Positions 7,098 to 10,070 of a stretch of DNA of 10,070 nt are shown one piece after another. A model generated the notes under the pieces. That model saw only the letters and a list, made by a program, of their open reading frames with translations. It was not told where the DNA came from and searched no databases. The stretch lies in assembly GCA_001564035.1 (NCBI GenBank), contig LKMX01000022.1, forward strand, positions 1-10,070, read 5' to 3'. The position numbers and the translations under genes were made by a program. This DNA comes from Nanohaloarchaea archaeon PL-Br10_U2g27. GTDB taxonomy: Archaea > Nanohalarchaeota > Nanosalinia > Nanosalinales > Nanosalinaceae. The first letter of the stretch is position 1, and every line of letters starts with the position of its first letter.

Positions 7098-7881
7098 ACT
7101 GTTTATAGTCGTTTTAATAGGCATATTGTTGCTTTCTGGCTGTATAGATGAGAGCGATGATGAACTGCCTAATAGAGGCCTTGAAATCGAAGAATTTACT
7201 ATAACTGATTCGGAGCTTAGGCCTGATCAAAATGCTGTTATCCGAGGGACTTTCAGGAATTATCACGAGTGGATTGATGTGGAGACGGTGGAGATTGTTA
7301 ATCAAGGAGATAACTTAGATGTTTCTAAGCAGGGCTGCACTCCTGATCCTGATGAGCTTGAAGGGGCTCGGCAAGGTTCTGTGCCTACTATGCAGTGTAC
7401 TTGGACTGTTAATGCTCCTAGCGAAGATGAGTTGCCGAGCGGGTTTGAGAGCCGTTCGGAACCGGTTCAATTGAGGCTGGGGTATAATGCTTCAGTAACG
7501 AATAGTGATGCTTTGCCTGTGGACTTCCAGGACTCTTCCGACATCGATGCTACTGAGTCTGTGAGCAGGTCTTTCTCGAATGACGAGGTTTCTGTCAGTA
7601 TGGATACTGATAGTCCGATTGCTTCGGGTTCTGGAGGATCCATTGAGTTTGAAATTAACGGTGAAGGCCCTGGAAGAATAAGTGAAGGTTACTGGATGGA
7701 GTACGAGCCTTCAGATGTCTTTGAAGACTGCGATACAGAAAGACAGCCTATAAGCGGTGAGGAGGCCAGATTCACGTGCAGCATAGATTCAGACACTGCC
7801 GGAGTGGAGAATACGTTTGCTTCCATATATTATAAATACGTGAAAGAGCCAAACTTAGATATCACAGTTGTGAGCGGATAA
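7090..7881 (+). CDS. Lipoprotein 2 of the paralogue cluster, two beta-rich domains
   Basis: The 263-residue product starts at a GTG that overlaps the preceding gene by 8 bp. Its signal is very short: MSK, hydrophobic core LFIVVLIGILL, lipobox LSGC with Cys18, then an acidic linker. Domain 1 (about 30-148) begins LEIEEFTITDSEL, close to LEIEDFNV in the 939-residue protein, and carries the pair Cys83/Cys103. Domain 2 (about 165-262) carries Cys214 and Cys230 in a GEEARFTCSID context that matches GESQTIRCGID of lipoprotein 1. It ends YYKYVKEPNLDITV, matching YEYVKSLGTHEIEV. The Cys pairs suggest one disulfide per domain. The function is unknown; it is an outward-facing lipid-anchored protein by prediction. 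The gene prefers GAT, GAG and TCT codons more than its neighbours. Confidence 0.8.
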   Translation: MSKLFIVVLIGILLLSGCIDESDDELPNRGLEIEEFTITDSELRPDQNAVIRGTFRNYHEWIDVETVEIVNQGDNLDVSKQGCTPDPDELEGARQGSVPTMQCTWTVNAPSEDELPSGFESRSEPVQLRLGYNASVTNSDALPVDFQDSSDIDATESVSRSFSNDEVSVSMDTDSPIASGSGGSIEFEINGEGPGRISEGYWMEYEPSDVFEDCDTERQPISGEEARFTCSIDSDTAGVENTFASIYYKYVKEPNLDITVVSG

Positions 7882-8826
7882 ATGAGAAATAAGAACATTA
7901 TATTTACGGTTTTCATTGGACTGGTTTTGATATCTTCTGGTTGTGTTGAAGAAGACTCAGATGTCGATACTAACCCTGTTCAGGTGGAATCATTTTCAAT
8001 GGATCCTAACCCTGTTCCGGCCGATCAACAGTTGAACACTCAGATCCAGCTAGTTAATGAGGGAGACCGAGATGCTGAAGATGCTTATGCAAGGCTTTTC
8101 GGCCCTAGTTTCGCAAGTTCAGAGTCAGATGACCGAACGTGGAGAACAAGCGACAGAGACGAAGTTTCAAGAGAATATAGAACAATGGAAATAGGAAACT
8201 TGAGAGCAGGAACTGATACTTCTCCTGCAGTCCCTTCACAGGACAGTATAACATTTACAGCTCCTTCAATGGAGAGAGATGTAGACTCAACTTTCAGATC
8301 ACAAATATACTACAAATACGGGACTGAAACAACTTTCGACCTGCAGATAATGAGCGACGAAAGATACCAAGATACAGGCACATCTCAGACACAGCCAACA
8401 GCCGAAAACTCTCCAGCACCAATCCAGATTGAAGTACAAGGCACAACACCTCACGTATTCTACGAAGAAGGAACAGCTGACGACGAACTCTGCTTGACAG
8501 TAACTAACGAAGGCGGAGGAGAAGTATTCCTGGAAGATGCATACGTCGGAGATGAGATAGGATACGACGTGGAAGATGAACACGAAGACAAAGTCGAGAT
8601 AACTATCGAAGACGTAGGAAACGTTAACTTTGAATCACAAGAAACAGGAGAAAACACTGCAGAAGTAGATATTATTGGAGGATCAGAAGGCCATCACTGC
8701 TTCGACATGATACTTGAAGGCCTAGGAGACGTGACAGACCTTGAACAAACAGATAGCTATCAAGTAGAAACAAGTTACGGATACATGGAAGAAGAGGCCT
8801 CCTCAGTCACAGTAGAAGGCCGGTAA
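7882..8826 (+). CDS. Lipoprotein 3 of the paralogue cluster, two beta-rich domains
   Basis: The 314-residue product starts at an ATG directly after the TAA of lipoprotein 2, without a clear Shine-Dalgarno, so it is probably translated by coupling. The signal is RNKN, hydrophobic IIFTVFIGLVLI, lipobox SSGC with Cys21. Domain 1 (about 32-157) begins VQVESFSMDPNPVPAD, contains IQLVNEGDRDAEDAY (a CARDB-like strand-turn), lacks cysteine, and ends YYKYGTETTFDLQIMSD. Domain 2 (about 178-312) has CLTVTNEGGG, then HHCFDMILEG with Cys273 presumably paired with Cys204, and ends SYGYMEEEASSVTV. It is the paralogue most similar to the ectodomain of the 939-residue protein (LQIMSDER versus LQIQAMSED; CFDMILE versus CDMLIE). 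Codon choice changes near 8140, from GAT-rich to GAC/AGA/ACA-rich. The function is unknown. Confidence 0.8.
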   Translation: MRNKNIIFTVFIGLVLISSGCVEEDSDVDTNPVQVESFSMDPNPVPADQQLNTQIQLVNEGDRDAEDAYARLFGPSFASSESDDRTWRTSDRDEVSREYRTMEIGNLRAGTDTSPAVPSQDSITFTAPSMERDVDSTFRSQIYYKYGTETTFDLQIMSDERYQDTGTSQTQPTAENSPAPIQIEVQGTTPHVFYEEGTADDELCLTVTNEGGGEVFLEDAYVGDEIGYDVEDEHEDKVEITIEDVGNVNFESQETGENTAEVDIIGGSEGHHCFDMILEGLGDVTDLEQTDSYQVETSYGYMEEEASSVTVEGR

Positions 8827-8853
8827 AAAAATTATGGTTTAGATTATAATTTT
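8824..8853. terminator. AT-rich convergent end, possible bidirectional T-tract terminator
   Basis: Between and around the convergent stops at 8826 and 8839 there is an A7 run (8825-8831, which reads as T7 for the minus-strand gene) and ATTTTT at 8848-8853 for the plus-strand operon. Archaeal termination commonly uses T-tracts without a hairpin. The sequence is seen; the function is inferred. Confidence 0.4.
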
Positions 8854-9972
8854 TCCGTAATTTCCTCCACCACCTTCTACAAAATCGTATTTTCCATTTC
8901 TGAACTTGTTTACAGCTATTGCAACTTCTTCATCGACTTCTTCTATTTCCGTTATATCTGCATCTACAAGAATATAGGCCTCTGATCCCAGTTTATTGTA
9001 GAGGTTCCGCCATCTGCGCTGAACAGTTTTTGTAGTAGGTGATGAATGGCCTTCCAGTTGTTGTATAATGTTTGATAATGGCGGCAGATGCAGGTATTCA
9101 GGCCTTGACGTTGGTTTTTGGTCTTTAAGTTCTTTTACCCGATCTTTCACACCTTTTTTTATACGGCTCCCGCATTCCCTGCATTTCCAGGCCTGTTTCT
9201 CAGCTTGTTTTAAAGAGTATTGTTTGTAGCATCTGTTACAAGCTGTCCTATGGTACTTGCCTTCTCTTGGGTCTAGGCCTATGTTTTTAGCAGGTCCTTT
9301 TTGTATTGATTTTTTGAGGTGTTTGAAGCTGTATTGTTTCAACTTGAACGTGTTGAATTCTCTTCCTAGGCGGTGCGGCCATGGCGAGTGCGCATCGCTG
9401 TTCGATAGTAGAGAGATTTCATTGTGGCCGGAGATCTGTGAGGCCATCCGAGAGTCTGCTGAGAGGCCTAGTTCAAGGAAGTTGATAGTATCGGTGCAGT
9501 TGGTATAGCATTGTTGTAGGGAGTCGTGGTTTCCGTATATCCCTGTGTATGGTGTGAATATATGGGCCGGCCCAGTTAGTGCTCCGTGTTTTTCCGCTAG
9601 TTCGGCTATTTTTGTGCCTGAGGCCTGTATTCTTGGTCTTCCTTCACTTCTTATGTCTTTGCTTATCTGTTTGAAGTCGTGGTATGCTGCTTCGACTTCA
9701 GACATGGATGGAAATATTAGCAAGTGGTGGACTCTGTTTTCGTCTTCTACCTCTGTTGTCAGTGCGAAATAGGTTTGGTCGTGTTTTCTGAGGCCTTCGC
9801 CATTTGTCTCTTTTTTGACGTGCTGCATCCATCTGGGGTTGAGTATATCTCCCGTTCCTACTATGTCTATTCCTTTTTTCTGTGATTCTGATGCGATAAC
9901 AGGTATCTCCATTTTGTTGGAGACTCCTTGAGAGTATTTTCCGTGTATGTGGAGGTCTGCGTTAACTTTCAC
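8839..9972 (-). CDS. Endonuclease Q-like PHP-domain DNA repair nuclease (TIGR00375-type)
   Basis: The 377-residue product has the PHP metal-site motifs in order: DLHIH (6-10), VGTGDILNPRW (38-48), TEVED (73-77), GPAHIFTPYTGIYG (134-147) and SNSDAHSPWPHRLGRE (190-205). A four-Cys zinc ribbon follows (Cys245, Cys248, Cys264, Cys267), then a basic linker and a conserved glycine-rich end (VEGGGGNYGKI). This layout is that of EndoQ, which nicks DNA 5' of deaminated bases such as uracil, hypoxanthine and xanthine in Thermococcales and some other prokaryotes. The thermococcal enzyme is somewhat longer (about 424 residues). The start is GTG at 9972, chosen because DLHIH must lie close to the N-terminus and no ATG fits. 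A TATA-like box lies 30 bp upstream and there is no Shine-Dalgarno, so a leaderless mRNA is likely. Cytoplasmic. Activity on deaminated bases is inferred from family membership. Confidence 0.88.
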   Translation of the reverse strand: MKVNADLHIHGKYSQGVSNKMEIPVIASESQKKGIDIVGTGDILNPRWMQHVKKETNGEGLRKHDQTYFALTTEVEDENRVHHLLIFPSMSEVEAAYHDFKQISKDIRSEGRPRIQASGTKIAELAEKHGALTGPAHIFTPYTGIYGNHDSLQQCYTNCTDTINFLELGLSADSRMASQISGHNEISLLSNSDAHSPWPHRLGREFNTFKLKQYSFKHLKKSIQKGPAKNIGLDPREGKYHRTACNRCYKQYSLKQAEKQAWKCRECGSRIKKGVKDRVKELKDQKPTSRPEYLHLPPLSNIIQQLEGHSSPTTKTVQRRWRNLYNKLGSEAYILVDADITEIEEVDEEVAIAVNKFRNGKYDFVEGGGGNYGKIII

Positions 9973-9997
9973 AGAGATGAGTAAATTTTTGAAATGT

Positions 9998-10007
9998 TAA
10001 AAAGTAA
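9998..10007 (-). promoter_or_regulatory. TATA-like box for the EndoQ-like gene
   Basis: Read on the minus strand this is TACTTTTTAA, centred about 30 bp before the GTG at 9972, which places the transcription start a few bases before the start codon. There is no purine-rich ribosome site in between, which fits leaderless translation. Confidence 0.45.
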
Positions 10008-10036
10008 GAAAGAAGTTTTTGTGAGGCCCTTATTTT

Positions 10037-10070
10037 TTACCATTCGCGGTAGAGGATCATGAGTGTGAGT
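10037..10070 (-). CDS. Possible C-terminal end of a further minus-strand gene (partial)
   Basis: On the minus strand one frame reads LTLMILYREW and stops at TAA (10037-10039). Its CTC, ATC, TAC and CGC codons resemble those at the start of the EndoQ-like gene downstream. Eleven codons are too few to name a protein. The competing reading is a plus-strand gene beginning ATG at 10059 (MSVS), with the AT-rich TTATTTTTTA at 10030-10039 as its TATA box about 25 bp upstream. The window ends before this can be decided. Confidence 0.3.
   Translation of the reverse strand, partial: LTLMILYREW

Larger units (their letters stand above)
227..9796. repeat. Highly iterated palindrome AGGCCT, 41 dispersed copies
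   Basis: Exact AGGCCT was counted by hand 41 times, first at 227 and last at 9791. Other starts include 430, 772, 1317, 1517, 1696, 1730, 1768, 2691, 2811, 2865, 3087, 3295, 3307, 3336, 4447, 5054, 5090, 5735, 5812, 5944, 7176, 7219, 8718, 8795, 9100, 9189, 9275, 9464 and 9621. About 2 would be expected at this base composition. Variants with one changed flank are much rarer (GGGCCT 5, CGGCCT 2, TGGCCT 2). Nearly all copies are inside genes, on both strands and in all three codon phases. The role is unknown. Confidence 0.85.

Noticed and set aside
8299..8583. Minus-strand frame of 94 codons rich in Cys and Val within lipoprotein 3
   Set aside because: Antisense to a gene with clear lipobox and paralogues. 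The Cys come from antisense of ACA/GCA codons.
9257..9772. Two plus-strand frames inside the EndoQ-like gene (9257-9508 and 9545-9772)
   Set aside because: Antisense to conserved PHP motifs, with no homology signal and no promoter.
9973..10036. Possible small RNA or riboswitch before the EndoQ-like gene
   Set aside because: The stretch is only AT-rich with a TATA-like box. No paired stems or conserved core could be seen.

Overview
The window looks like chromosomal DNA of a small-genome, salt-in halophilic archaeon. The best guess is the Nanohaloarchaeota (DPANN), with moderate confidence. The reasons are archaeal information-processing genes (pelota and an EndoQ-type PHP nuclease), very Asp/Glu-rich predicted proteins, base composition well below that of Halobacteria (roughly mid-40s % GC by eye), AT-rich TATA-like boxes about 29-30 bp before several start codons, and densely packed genes. 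All nine complete or 3'-complete genes end in TAA. No RNA gene, CRISPR array, transposase or prophage signature was seen. No stretch over 300 bp lacks a gene; the longest gaps are 72 bp (1413-1484) and about 64 bp (9973-10036).

Layout. At 1-438 (+) is the C-terminal end of a secreted HtrA/DegP-type serine protease with a PDZ domain; its catalytic part lies outside the window. It converges on pelota (435-1412, -), the ribosome-rescue factor, and the two stop codons overlap in TTAA. Divergent from pelota, 1485-5469 (+) is a two-gene unit. Its first gene encodes a single-pass surface protein with three degenerate beta-rich repeats. Its second encodes a 939-residue polytopic membrane protein with a large Cys- and acid-rich exterior part. 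A 600-bp six-helix membrane protein gene (5466-6068, -) follows on the opposite strand. Then comes a tight run of three lipoprotein genes (6081-8826, +). On the minus strand at 8839-9972 is an EndoQ-like repair endonuclease with a GTG start. The last ~34 bp probably hold the end of another minus-strand gene.

How the genes fit together. The three lipoproteins and the ectodomain of the 939-residue protein share a collinear two-domain plan with recurring motifs. The region 1485-8826 therefore reads as one cell-surface assembly (anchored stalk protein, multi-pass base with ectodomain, three lipid-anchored paralogues), apparently interrupted by the opposite-strand membrane gene. Its function is unknown. 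A role in envelope structure, secretion or host contact is inference only.

The most striking signal is not a gene. The palindrome AGGCCT occurs 41 times by manual count, about once per 245 bp and roughly 20 times chance expectation. It lies in genes of both strands and in all three codon phases, as expected for a highly iterated palindrome.
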